A stretch of DNA of 44,408 nucleotides from an uncultured Duganella sp. GTDB taxonomy: Bacteria > Pseudomonadota > Gammaproteobacteria > Burkholderiales > Burkholderiaceae. Numbering within the stretch: position 1 is the stretch's first letter; each line of letters starts with the position of its first letter. The translations under genes and the position numbers were made by a program. Shown in pieces: positions 1 to 8,154 of this stretch. The stretch covers positions 1 to 44,408 of the forward strand of contig CAMLRG010000018.1 of NCBI GenBank assembly GCA_946482335.1, written 5' to 3'. The notes beneath the pieces were generated by a model that did no database searches, had not been told where the DNA came from, and worked only from the letters and a program-made list of their open reading frames with translations.

Positions 1-1229
1 TCTTCGGCGATCTCCAGTGCGCGCTCGACGTTCCGCACGCCGCTGAAGTCGTACACTCCCGGCGCGGGCGAATGGTAGCCCCAATCGAAATAGAAGGCGA
101 CGCCATTGAAACCGATAGCCCTCATCTTTTGCAGCACGTCGCGCCACAGGGATGGATTGGGCAGCCGGAAAGGATGGATTTCACCGGACCATACGACGAT
201 GCGCTTGCCGTCAACCATCAGCGAATGCTGGTCCCAGCTGATCTTCTTCGGCTGACCTTTGGGTTTGGTCGCTTCGGCGTAAGCTTGCGGCTCGTCGGCC
301 AGCACGGCGAAATGCTGCGCCACGCCGGAGACGCCGCCCAGCTCCTTCTTTGGCGCCCACGTGTTGAAGCTGTCCTGCGAATCGGCGAACCAGGCATGCT
401 TGCCATCCTGGTCTTCAAGATAGATGCGCCAGCCGCCGCCCGGCAATTGCAGCACCGAACGCGCCGCCCGCCCCGGCCCCCAGCCCGCCCAGTCACCCTT
501 CTTATCGACCGTCCACGGCCCAGCGGGCACACTGGCGCTGGCCGACTCGATGTAGCCGCTCTTCGGGTTTGTCATGAATGCCCTGTAGCCGTCGGCGGTG
601 GAGACGATCACGGTATCCGCGTAGCCATCGAGCCCTGCCAGCGGCTGCGGCGCCGGCCACTGGCTGAAGTCTGCATTCGGTAGTGTGATGAAGGAAGCGG
701 CCGCACCTTTGCCGTCACCGTTTCTGGAGGAAAGCAGCAAACTGAGCTTGCCATCCTTGGCGCGCAACCAGTTTGCCGCACGGACGGCGGCGCCCTGCGG
801 CATGGCCAACCTGGCTTCCCCGACGGAATGCCAGGTTTTCAGATCGCGCGACCGCGCAATGGTCAACGAGGAACCGTCCGCGCTGCCGGCGTACACGACA
901 TGGTAATAGCCGCCGTGGCGGACGATCGGGGCGCCCTGCAGCGCCCGCCCCGGCACCGCGTACGCCTCCGACGCGAGCGAAGTGAAGCTGACCCCATCCG
1001 CCGAGGAGAAGAGGCTCAGCTTGTTCGGCGCGGCGGCTGTGAAGCCCGCCATCACGTAGACTGGGCGATCCTTGGCGATGCTCGGGGCGCCTTTCAACGC
1101 CTGGGCAGTGTCCGACGCTTGCGGGATTCCAAGCTCCTGCGCTGCAACCGGTTCGGCCGCCAGCCCTGCCAGCAGCGTGGCACATGCAAAAAGGCAGGCG
1201 TGGTGGCGGACTTTGCTGATCTGGGCCAA
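1..1229 (-). CDS. GH35 beta-galactosidase with N-terminal beta-propeller domain (3' end outside window)
   Basis: This is a secreted two-domain glycosidase whose C-terminal part lies beyond base 1. After a signal-peptide-like start (KVRHHACLFACATLLAG), about 300 residues resemble a GH43/GH32-type five-bladed propeller (SSADGVSF, IVRHGGYYHVVYAG, IARSRDLKTW). From about base 240 the frame reads like the start of a GH35 beta-galactosidase: SLMVDGKRIVVWSGEIHPFR, then LWRDVLQKMRAIGFNGV and FYFDWGYHSP. The GH35 acid/base region is not visible. The start is taken as TTG at 1229: an in-frame stop lies at 1239-1241, no ATG lies between, and GGGGA sits about 5 bases upstream. It is the last gene seen in a minus-strand run of CAZyme and regulatory genes, so galactose side-chain removal is likely. 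The family call for the C-terminal part is firm; the propeller's function is unknown. Confidence 0.8.
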   Translation of the reverse strand, partial: MAQISKVRHHACLFACATLLAGLAAEPVAAQELGIPQASDTAQALKGAPSIAKDRPVYVMAGFTAAAPNKLSLFSSADGVSFTSLASEAYAVPGRALQGAPIVRHGGYYHVVYAGSADGSSLTIARSRDLKTWHSVGEARLAMPQGAAVRAANWLRAKDGKLSLLLSSRNGDGKGAAASFITLPNADFSQWPAPQPLAGLDGYADTVIVSTADGYRAFMTNPKSGYIESASASVPAGPWTVDKKGDWAGWGPGRAARSVLQLPGGGWRIYLEDQDGKHAWFADSQDSFNTWAPKKELGGVSGVAQHFAVLADEPQAYAEATKPKGQPKKISWDQHSLMVDGKRIVVWSGEIHPFRLPNPSLWRDVLQKMRAIGFNGVAFYFDWGYHSPAPGVYDFSGVRNVERALEIAE

Positions 1230-1249
1230 ATTCTTCCCCTATTGTCTGA

Positions 1250-1292
1250 ATCGTCGATGCGGAAGCTGTAACTCTGCCATTGAATCGACGAT
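1250..1292. promoter_or_regulatory. Paired ATCG-N-CGAT elements upstream of the GH35 gene
   Basis: ATCGTCGAT (1250-1258) and ATCGACGAT (1284-1292) form a 9-base inverted repeat. Each is itself a palindrome with a single central base. They lie in the 88-base gap before the GH35 start and could be a regulator site. No regulator can be assigned. Confidence 0.25.
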
Positions 1293-1317
1293 CGGGCGAC
1301 CGCGCCAACCGAAAAAA

Positions 1318-2457
1318 TCATTGAACTGATTGCTCCAGCAGTTCAATCATCGATTTGGCGACGCCTGCGGATGATTCCCAGTTCATCCCTGTCACGAGCC
1401 GGCCATCGACCTGCACGTGGCCCTGCCCGTTCGGGCCATGGCTGAAGTTCCCGCCACGGCGTTTAAGGCTGCCTTCCACGGAAAACGGATAGGCTTTGAA
1501 CCAGGGCGATTCTTTGTTGAGGAAGGCATCCGGGAACGAGGTGACCCGTTTGCCCTGGACAAGGAACCGGCCATCCTTCAGCTTCAGGTTCGTGATCCCT
1601 TCCGTGCCTTGGCAAATCGCGGCCAGCACTCCGCCCTGCTGCTCATAGATGCGCAGCACGATTTCCTGCAGCAGCCGATGTTCCGGCACGCCAACGATCG
1701 CCGCGCCACCGCCGGTGAAGATAACAGCCGCGTACTCTTCCGGCTTGACCTCCGCTGCCGGCACGGTATGCGCGAGCGCCCACATGAAATCGCCATCGTA
1801 CAAATACCGCTTTTGCAAGGTGTCCGAAGTGCTGATCATTTCCAGCGGAGCCGCCCCGCCCTCCGGGCTGACGAAGTCGACCGCATAGCCGGCTTTGCGG
1901 AAGGCATCATAGGTATAGGCCAGCTCGGGGAAATTGTTACCAGTATTGATCGAGGTGCCGGGATACCGATCCGCGTTCGACAAGATCACCATCACCTTGC
2001 GCGCCTGGCGCGGACCATCTTCACGGGAAGCGGATTTGCTGACGATCTTCCAGCTGCCTTCCACTTTCCGCAGAAGAAATACGTCGACGAAGCGGGCGCC
2101 CTGCTTCGGCATCAGAATCTCGGCCTTCGCGGTGGCAACGGAACCGCTGACATCCACGCTGATGAGACGCCCAACCCGGCCATTGAATTGCGCCCGCTTC
2201 CCGGCCGGGAAAAGTCGTGCATACTCGGTGCCGCTCATCTCCCGCACAGTGCTGCCCTGGCCATCCAGGTACAGACGGGCATTCGCATGGAACGCACGGG
2301 TGATATCTTCCTGCTCGTTGAAACTGGTGCCGTGCAGGTAAAGCTTGACGACTTCGCTGACCGCCTGTTGCTCCTCAGCCGGCGGGGAGGCTTCCGTGCC
2401 GGCGAATGCGGCAAGCAGGAAAATGAGCGATAGCGCTCGGATGATGGGCAGGTTCAT
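1318..2457 (-). CDS. Secreted NTF2-like / DJ-1-PfpI fusion protein
   Basis: A 379-residue exported protein. Residues 1-25 form a signal peptide (MNLPIIRALSLIFLLAAFAG, then a TEAS-type cleavage region). Residues about 30-150 look like a lumazine-binding/SnoaL-type NTF2 fold (VKLYLHGTSFN, YLDGQGSTVREMSG, VDVFLLRKVEGSWKIVSK). Residues about 155-379 are a DJ-1/PfpI class I amidotransferase-like domain with a nucleophile elbow at C282 (AAICQGTEG). The elbow reads C-Q-G where many family members have C-H-G. The start at 2457 is chosen over an upstream in-frame option because GAGGA lies 7 bases before it and the signal peptide then begins cleanly; the longer version would overlap the AraC gene. It lies 97 bases downstream of that AraC regulator. 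Family members act as chaperones, glyoxalases or hydrolases; the substrate here is unknown. Confidence 0.75.
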   Translation of the reverse strand: MNLPIIRALSLIFLLAAFAGTEASPPAEEQQAVSEVVKLYLHGTSFNEQEDITRAFHANARLYLDGQGSTVREMSGTEYARLFPAGKRAQFNGRVGRLISVDVSGSVATAKAEILMPKQGARFVDVFLLRKVEGSWKIVSKSASREDGPRQARKVMVILSNADRYPGTSINTGNNFPELAYTYDAFRKAGYAVDFVSPEGGAAPLEMISTSDTLQKRYLYDGDFMWALAHTVPAAEVKPEEYAAVIFTGGGAAIVGVPEHRLLQEIVLRIYEQQGGVLAAICQGTEGITNLKLKDGRFLVQGKRVTSFPDAFLNKESPWFKAYPFSVEGSLKRRGGNFSHGPNGQGHVQVDGRLVTGMNWESSAGVAKSMIELLEQSVQ

Positions 2458-2554
2458 GACTGCATCCTCGGTTATTGGGCCAGGCAATAATCTATCGGCG
2501 AGGAGGCGGATTGCGGGCGATTCCGGTCTCCGAAATCGCGATTCCGGAGTGAAT

Positions 2555-3559
2555 TCAAGCGCCGGATGCACGGAAACTGGCTGGTGTGCGCTGGGTGACC
2601 TTCTTGAAGGCCGCAAAGAATGTCGAGTTCGAATTGAAGCCGCTGCGTTCAGCCACCGCTTCGAGGTTCAAGCCCGGCTCGCTGGTGAGCAGCTTCTTCG
2701 CCTCAGCGATACGGTATTCGTTGACATAGGCGTTGAAGCTCTTTTCAAGCTTGTCGTTCAATACTTGCGAGACAGCCGCTGTCGCGTGACCAACACGTTT
2801 CGCAAGCTGGGCCAGGGTCAGGTTGGGATTCAAGTAGAGCTTCTGGTCGCACATCAATTGCTCAAGCGAAGCGATGATTTCCTGCGCCTCCTTATCCTCC
2901 AGTTTGCTGTTGCGATACTTCTCCGTCTTGCGGAGCAGGAAAACGAGCACCGCGATGTGGACGGTAAAAGTAAACGACAAGGCGCCGACGATATACGAGG
3001 TGAATGGTGTGGTCGCATAGGCGGCGAGGATGATGCAGCTTCCAAGGTAAACGCTAAGCAGGAGCAAAGAACTGGTCGACAAGCCGGCACGGCGCAGCAA
3101 GCTCCGCGCTTGCCACAGGACCCATCCGGCGGCCAGCAGATAGGCGCACCAGTAGGCATGGATGCCGTAGCTTGAACGGTCCCAGACATAGGGGTGTGCC
3201 GAATATGGGAAAGCCACGCCAACCGCAATCACTACAAACGACAAGCCCAGATGCCATTGCCAGCGGCTTGCCGCCGGCTGCCCGGTCATCGCTGCCACCT
3301 GGTACCGGATGTAAAGGTAAGTCAATGGCCCGATCAGCAGGCACGCTGACAAGCCGAGTTGCCGAAATCCGATAGCGATGTCGGGATTGAAGAACAGGAG
3401 AGTGGATTTGGCCGTGCGCAACCCGACCGCCAGCAGCAATATGCCAAGCAGGCAGTCGGCCGCACGGCGCGGCCGCTGCGCGAAAAAATAAACCGCGAGG
3501 AACAGGCCATTGACGGCACCAAGTGCACTAAACAGGAATAACAATTGGCGAGCAATCAT
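2555..3559 (-). CDS. AraC-family regulator with seven-helix membrane sensor domain
   Basis: A 334-residue membrane-bound transcription factor. The N-terminal 220 or so residues contain seven hydrophobic segments, starting at LLFLFSALGAVNGLFLAVYF, with short loops. A C-terminal AraC/XylS helix-turn-helix pair follows: LTLAQLAKRVGHATAAVSQV, then LEAVAERSGFNSNSTFFAAF and KKVTQRTPASFR. Such proteins join a membrane sensor directly to DNA binding without a histidine kinase. The start at 3559 has AGGGA 6 bases upstream; an in-frame start at 3592 is less likely because it overlaps the end of the upstream gene (stop at 3599). It follows the metallo-beta-lactamase gene by 39 bases on the same strand, so co-transcription is plausible. 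The ligand and target genes are unknown. Confidence 0.85.
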   Translation of the reverse strand: MIARQLLFLFSALGAVNGLFLAVYFFAQRPRRAADCLLGILLLAVGLRTAKSTLLFFNPDIAIGFRQLGLSACLLIGPLTYLYIRYQVAAMTGQPAASRWQWHLGLSFVVIAVGVAFPYSAHPYVWDRSSYGIHAYWCAYLLAAGWVLWQARSLLRRAGLSTSSLLLLSVYLGSCIILAAYATTPFTSYIVGALSFTFTVHIAVLVFLLRKTEKYRNSKLEDKEAQEIIASLEQLMCDQKLYLNPNLTLAQLAKRVGHATAAVSQVLNDKLEKSFNAYVNEYRIAEAKKLLTSEPGLNLEAVAERSGFNSNSTFFAAFKKVTQRTPASFRASGA

Positions 3560-3598
3560 GGCCGGTCCCTGGCAGGCTGTGGATGCGCACAAGTATAC

Positions 3599-4516
3599 TC
3601 AAAAGTCCCAGAATACTGGCACCCAGCGGAAGGCATCGCCATTGACTGCGACCCGCCCGACAGAAGGGAAAGGCAAGTGGGCGGCTACCAGCAGGCCGCC
3701 ATTGTCCGCGAGCTCCTGGAACAGGCGCCGACGGACGCGCGTGGATTCCTTGGGGTCATGCTCGAATCCGTTTTCCCAATCGGGATGGTCGAACGCCACC
3801 GGGAACATGGCATCGCCCCCGAACATCAGCCGCTCGCCACCAGAGTGAAGGTCGACCACGCTGTGGCCCGGCGTATGGCCACCGGTCAGGCGCACCACGA
3901 CACCCGGCGCGACTTCGGACCTGTCTTCAAAGACCCTGAGCTGGTACTTGTATTCCTCGAGGAAGCGGGTCGCGGTGGCACGGAGCACATCCGGCACCGG
4001 GTTCGGCATGACCGTGTCGGTAAAGTCCGGTGCCGCCCAGAACGCGACTTCTGCCGCTGCGACATGGACACGCACGTCGGGACGCAAGCGCCGCTTGACA
4101 GCATCGACCAGCAGGCCTCCGATGTGGTCCATATGCATGTGGGTGATGATCACGTCGGTGACGGATTCAAGCTGGATGCCGGCAGCATCCAGACGCTTGG
4201 GGAACTGGCCCGCCCGAGGGAAGCCGGCGAACTGCCCGCCAAGCCCGGCGTCGACAAGAATGGTCTGCACACCGCTGCGGGCCACCATGACATTCAGCGG
4301 CCAGTCGAATGCGTCGTTCGGCAGGAAATTGAGATCCAGCCAGTTGGCCAACTCAGCCGGATCGACATTGGTGGCCATTGTTGCGGCGGGCAGCGGCAAT
4401 ACGCCGTCGCTTACCACCAGCACGTCAATGTCGCCAATCTGCAGTGCGTAACGGGACGGCACCAGTTCGTCGTGCGCCTGGCTTGCCGGGCGCAAGGTGT
4501 TTTCTGCTGAAATCAT
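3599..4516 (-). CDS. MBL-fold metallo-hydrolase, intact copy
   Basis: A 305-residue cytoplasmic metallo-beta-lactamase-fold hydrolase with a complete metal site. The HxHxDH motif is at H126, H128, D130, H131 (ITHMHMDHIGG); GHTPGHS supplies the next His; GGDAMF supplies the bridging Asp; AAHL supplies the last His. The layout resembles the lactonase-like branch (AHL lactonases and relatives), but the substrate cannot be read from sequence. There is no signal peptide. The start has a strong AGGAGG 8 bases upstream. It is a tandem paralogue of the gene at 4736-5566, with which it shares most of its sequence, the same WVPVFWDF ending, and a homologous upstream region with the same inverted repeat. 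It carries about 29 more residues, mainly around residues 47-70 and 245-260. Confidence 0.9.
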   Translation of the reverse strand: MISAENTLRPASQAHDELVPSRYALQIGDIDVLVVSDGVLPLPAATMATNVDPAELANWLDLNFLPNDAFDWPLNVMVARSGVQTILVDAGLGGQFAGFPRAGQFPKRLDAAGIQLESVTDVIITHMHMDHIGGLLVDAVKRRLRPDVRVHVAAAEVAFWAAPDFTDTVMPNPVPDVLRATATRFLEEYKYQLRVFEDRSEVAPGVVVRLTGGHTPGHSVVDLHSGGERLMFGGDAMFPVAFDHPDWENGFEHDPKESTRVRRRLFQELADNGGLLVAAHLPFPSVGRVAVNGDAFRWVPVFWDF

Positions 4517-4613
4517 CTTGAGATCCTCCTGAAAGACGGCCCCACAAGCGAAGCCGTATGCCCATCGTAGTCAGGACGGAAATCTCGCGGTAGGCCCGCA
4601 AACGGGCTCACGG

Positions 4614-4632
4614 TGGTGCCTTTAACGCACCA
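4614..4632. promoter_or_regulatory. TGGTGC-N7-GCACCA inverted repeat upstream of intact MBL gene
   Basis: A perfect inverted repeat with 6-base arms and a 7-base spacer, 98 bases upstream of the start at 4516. The same element sits 99 bases upstream of the paralogue. Its conservation in a diverged upstream region suggests an operator for an unidentified dimeric regulator. Confidence 0.45.
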
Positions 4633-4735
4633 AAGCACATCGGGAAACGGGGCGTAGCAGCCCCCGCTCTGGCCGGGGCGGCCACAGCAGGGGAATAGCG
4701 CAGGGATTTGCTGGGGGATGCGGCGGCTTGGTACC

Positions 4736-5566
4736 TCAAAAGTCCCAGAACACAGGGACCCAGCGGAAAGCGTCGCCATTGACCGCGACCCGTCCCATGG
4801 ACGGGAAAGCCAGATGGGCCGCCACCAGCAGGCCGCCGTTGTCCGCGAGCTCCTGGAACAGGCGGCGAACGGGCGCGGGCTCCTTTTGCCAATCGGGATT
4901 GCCAAACGCCACCGGGAACATGGCGTCGCCCGCGAACATCAGCCGCATTCCTCCCGAATGAAGGTCGACCACGCTGTAGCCCGGTGAATAGCCACCGGCC
5001 AGACGCACCTCAACTCCTGGCGCAACTTCGAACCTGTCTTCAAAGCTCCTAAGCTGCTTCCTGTACATATCCAGAAAGCGGGCGGCGGTGGTCGGCCGCG
5101 TGACGGGCACCGGTTCCGGCATGGCCCAGGACGCGACTTCGGCCGCGGCAACATGGACCCGCACATCGGGACTCAACCGTTGCTTCACAGCGTCGGCCAG
5201 CAAGCCGCCGACGTGGTCCATGTGCATGCGGGTGATGACTACGTCGGTGATCGACTCAAGCTGGATACCGGCAGCGTCCAGGCGCCGGGGAAATTGGCCT
5301 CCCCGCGGGAAGCCTTCGAACTGCCCGCCAAGCCCTGCATCGACCAGGATTGTCTTCTCACCGCTACGGGCCACCATCACGTTCAGCGGCCAGCCGAACG
5401 CTTCCTGCATGTCCGCATTGTTCTGCATTGCGGCGGCCGGCAAAGGCAATACACCGTCACTGACCACCAGCACGTCAATTTCGCCAACCTGCAGTGCGTA
5501 ACCGGCGGGAACCCGTTCGCCGTACGCCTGGCTGACCGGGCGCAAAGTGTTTTCTACCGAGGGCAT
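4736..5566 (-). CDS. MBL-fold paralogue with degenerate metal site
   Basis: A 276-residue tandem duplicate of the 3599-4516 gene. The frame is intact but two metal ligands are changed. HxHxDH reads R113-M-H-M-D-H (CGC, Arg, where the sister has CAC, His), and GHTPGHS reads GYSPGYS (TAC, Tyr, in place of the metal-binding His). H115, D117, H118, the AGDAMF Asp and the AAHL His remain. Metal binding is therefore probably weakened or altered. It may be a pseudoenzyme, a mono-metal enzyme, or a regulatory partner of the sister. It is shorter by a deletion near residues 48-56 and another near the C-terminus. The start at 5566 has AGGGAGA about 8 bases upstream; an in-frame upstream extension to 5719 would run through the conserved inverted repeat and is not believed. 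Confidence 0.85.
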   Translation of the reverse strand: MPSVENTLRPVSQAYGERVPAGYALQVGEIDVLVVSDGVLPLPAAAMQNNADMQEAFGWPLNVMVARSGEKTILVDAGLGGQFEGFPRGGQFPRRLDAAGIQLESITDVVITRMHMDHVGGLLADAVKQRLSPDVRVHVAAAEVASWAMPEPVPVTRPTTAARFLDMYRKQLRSFEDRFEVAPGVEVRLAGGYSPGYSVVDLHSGGMRLMFAGDAMFPVAFGNPDWQKEPAPVRRLFQELADNGGLLVAAHLAFPSMGRVAVNGDAFRWVPVFWDF

Positions 5567-5664
5567 CGTGAACTCTCCCTGAAAGACGGCCCACGGCTGA
5601 AGCCGTATATGTCCATCGTAGCCAGGAAAGCGCCCTCCCGGTAGGTTTGCGCGCGGCCTCACCG

Positions 5665-5683
5665 TGGTGCCGTTTACGCACCA
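5665..5683. promoter_or_regulatory. TGGTGC-N7-GCACCA inverted repeat upstream of degenerate MBL gene
   Basis: The second copy of the element at 4614-4632, with identical 6-base arms and a 7-base spacer. It lies 99 bases upstream of the start at 5566 and just 5' of the GH43 stop codon on the strand that is read. Likely an operator. Confidence 0.45.
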
Positions 5684-5708
5684 AACGACCGGGCCGGGTT
5701 CCCCACAC

Positions 5709-8048
5709 TTAGCGTGCAAGACTGGCGACTTCCCCGTCGCTCAGTGCCGAGCCGTAGATACGCAAGTCGTCCATCGCTCCCTTATACGGTACATCCCACC
5801 AGTTCACGCCGAGCGCAAATACGCCGCTGGTGGAGGTGAACACGTTCGGGAAGTTCGCGCCGCTGAAACGCTTGGCGCCATTCACGTACACATTCACCGC
5901 GCCGTTCTTGACGGAGAACGCGACGTGCGACCATTGCCCGACGGGGATATTCATGCCCAGCCCCGCGTCATACCAGGCAGTTCCCGACCACAGCATGCTC
6001 GCGCCGCCGACAAAGTCATGGCCCTTGGGCAGGAAGCTGATCCAGGAGTCGCCGCTGCGCGCGCCAAAGAAGGCTGTAGTGAAGGCAGTCAGCTGGGCGG
6101 GCTTGAGCCACATCGCCACGGTATAGGTGTGGCCTGAGATCAGCCCATTGGGCAGGCGCACGCCGGTGGCACCGTCGAAGACAGCGGCGCTACCCTTCAT
6201 TCCAGGCACGTAAGCCATGCTGCCGCCAGCGACATCGATCTTGCCGCCGATGACGGTACCGGCACCGAAAGCAGCGGTCGAATCGCCCAGGTTGCCGTCG
6301 AAGGCGTAATGCGCCACCATGCCGCCCAGCTTGCGCACGGTCACGGTGAAGGATTTCACGGCTTTGGCGTATCCCTTGGTGATGGTGGCGGTCAGCGTCA
6401 GCGTCACGTCGTTGGCCGGGCTGGTGACCTGGCCTGTATTGCTCATCACCGCCGGATTGGAGGATGTCCAGGTGATCACGGAATCGCGCGCTCCGCTGGT
6501 CGGCAAAGCAATATCGCCCGTTACCGCATTGGTGTTGCCGAGACTGAGTTCGGCATGGACCGCATTGACCACCTGCATATCGCTGCGTTGCGGCAGGCGG
6601 CTGCCCATGATGGCGATGCCATCGCGCGACGTAGCCGAGAACGTCATCACATGGCTCTTGGACGTTTCATCCCACTGGTTGAGGAAAACGCCTTTGAATG
6701 GCGGCGAGCCTGCGATGTTGATCTGCGCCTGGTTGCCGCCCGCCAGCGACCACGTACCGTTCACGGCGCCGCTGATCGTCCCATTGGCATTCAGCGTGAT
6801 CAGCTTCGATTTCTTGATGGTGGCCGAAATATCCTTGCCATGGTTGACGTACATGTAGTCGCCGAACACGAATCCATACTGCACCGCGGACGCTGTTTCA
6901 TTGGCATTGCGGTACGGCGCCACCACCGGCCAGCCATCGGCATTCATGAACATCTGGTGCACGCGCACTTCATGCTGCTCGCCGCGCTCCGGGAAGCGGC
7001 TGTGGAAAATCAGGAAGTGCTTGCCAGTCGCCGCGTCATAATACGCCGAGTTATGGCCGGCGGAGACGTACCCTGTGCCAATGCCCGTCCCCGCTTCGCC
7101 AATCTTGCGCTCGAACAGGAAGTTGCCCATGATCTTGACGCCATACGGGGCAATCGATGCGTCGTCGAACAGGGGCTTGGCCGGATCCGACTTGACGTTG
7201 GCCATGTTCACGCCCTGGGCGTCGAAGTAAGGGCCGTCAGGCGATGTGGCGCGCGCCACGCGCATGTTGTAGCTCCCCGACGCGTCCAGCCCACCGAAGG
7301 AAGTGAACAGGTAGTAGTACTGGGTAACGGGGCTGTACATCACGTACGCCCCTTCGATCCGGCTATGGTTGCCGCCCATCAGGCGCTTGCCATACCCCTG
7401 GCCCGGCAGCGGCATGCCGGTCGCGGGGTTCATCTGCATGATGAAAATGCCGCCGGAATACGAGCCGTACACCATCCACAAGCGGCCGCCGTTATCGAAG
7501 AACACATTGGGATCGACGGTATTCGGGTGCTTGAGCGCATCGTAAATGGTACCGTCGTAGCTGGCCTGGCCCCACATGCCGGACTTCAGGATGATGCCTT
7601 TGTTGACGTAGGGGCCTTCGATACTGTCGGCCACCGCGACGCCCAGCGCAGAGCGCGGCGAATCGCCTTTGCAGGCGTTGTAGTACATGTAGTACCTGCC
7701 GTCGGCGAGGCGAATCACGTCCGGCGCCCACAGTGTATTGGTTTGCGCCCAGCTGAAGGTTTCCGCCAATTCCGTATAAACGTTTTTGGAACCGTTGAGG
7801 AACAGCTTGTTGGTCGCGCTGACGGAGTCGGTGACCTGCGTCCACTTCATCAAATCGGTGGTCTTGGCCGATGCGAGGTGGGAGCCGAACACATAGTAGG
7901 TGTTGCCGGTCCTGATCACTGAAGGATCGTGGACCGAGGCGTTCTGGAAGGCCACCGGTAACGACGCCGGCTGCGCCGCAGCATTGAAGGTAAGCATGGA
8001 CGAGGCCAATACGGCGGCGGTCCCCCACTGCGAGAAGGAATTGGTCAC
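5709..8048 (-). CDS. GH43 arabinan endo-1,5-alpha-L-arabinosidase-like enzyme with Ig-like and LamG domains
   Basis: A secreted 779-residue enzyme expected to cut alpha-1,5-arabinan or related arabinose polymers. After a signal peptide ending near AAAQ, the GH43 five-bladed propeller (about 30-360) shows the catalytic base in HDPSVI (D41), WAPDVIRL, the pKa-modulating Asp in NTVDPNVFFD, and the acid Glu in SRIEGAYVMY. A beta-sandwich region follows (about 370-480), then a bacterial Ig-like segment (VITWTSSNPAVMSNTGQV), then a C-terminal LamG/concanavalin-like domain (YAFDGNLGDS to MDDLRIYG) that probably binds glycan. The start is GTG at 8048 because GGAG lies 6 bases upstream; a TTG 33 bases further out has no such site. 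It lies 106 bases downstream of the CE2 esterase, with a GTTAGCGC half-site in the gap. Confidence 0.9.
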   Translation of the reverse strand: MTNSFSQWGTAAVLASSMLTFNAAAQPASLPVAFQNASVHDPSVIRTGNTYYVFGSHLASAKTTDLMKWTQVTDSVSATNKLFLNGSKNVYTELAETFSWAQTNTLWAPDVIRLADGRYYMYYNACKGDSPRSALGVAVADSIEGPYVNKGIILKSGMWGQASYDGTIYDALKHPNTVDPNVFFDNGGRLWMVYGSYSGGIFIMQMNPATGMPLPGQGYGKRLMGGNHSRIEGAYVMYSPVTQYYYLFTSFGGLDASGSYNMRVARATSPDGPYFDAQGVNMANVKSDPAKPLFDDASIAPYGVKIMGNFLFERKIGEAGTGIGTGYVSAGHNSAYYDAATGKHFLIFHSRFPERGEQHEVRVHQMFMNADGWPVVAPYRNANETASAVQYGFVFGDYMYVNHGKDISATIKKSKLITLNANGTISGAVNGTWSLAGGNQAQINIAGSPPFKGVFLNQWDETSKSHVMTFSATSRDGIAIMGSRLPQRSDMQVVNAVHAELSLGNTNAVTGDIALPTSGARDSVITWTSSNPAVMSNTGQVTSPANDVTLTLTATITKGYAKAVKSFTVTVRKLGGMVAHYAFDGNLGDSTAAFGAGTVIGGKIDVAGGSMAYVPGMKGSAAVFDGATGVRLPNGLISGHTYTVAMWLKPAQLTAFTTAFFGARSGDSWISFLPKGHDFVGGASMLWSGTAWYDAGLGMNIPVGQWSHVAFSVKNGAVNVYVNGAKRFSGANFPNVFTSTSGVFALGVNWWDVPYKGAMDDLRIYGSALSDGEVASLAR

Positions 8049-8081
8049 TTTTGTCTCCACTGGTATTGTTATGTGTCGCAA

Positions 8082-8089
8082 GTTAGCGC
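8082..8089. promoter_or_regulatory. GTTAGCGC half-site upstream of GH43 gene
   Basis: This 8-mer, 33 bases upstream of the GTG start, matches half of the LacI-type site seen before GH115. On the coding strand it reads GCGCTAAC. The other half is poorly conserved, so the call is weak. Confidence 0.25.
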
Positions 8090-8154
8090 GCAGGAATACC
8101 AGTGTCCAATGACCTTTTATGGCGCCGCGATAGCCAAACAGGCATCGGCGCTGC

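Noticed and set aside
715..1308. Minus-strand open frame of 197 codons across the start of the GH35 gene
   Set aside because: It is in a different frame from the continuous propeller-GH35 reading, which shows sensible domain motifs along its whole length.
4513..4905. Extra minus-strand frame between the two MBL genes
   Set aside because: It overlaps the 3' end of the degenerate MBL gene in another frame and has no domain features.
4614..5683. Reading the TGGTGC-N7-GCACCA elements as lux boxes for quorum sensing
   Set aside because: The sequence does not fit the usual lux-box consensus and no LuxI/LuxR genes are present, so the link to the lactonase-like MBL genes would be guesswork.
6309..7922. 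Plus-strand open frame of 537 codons opposite GH43
   Set aside because: Antisense to GH43 catalytic motifs; composition typical of a shadow.
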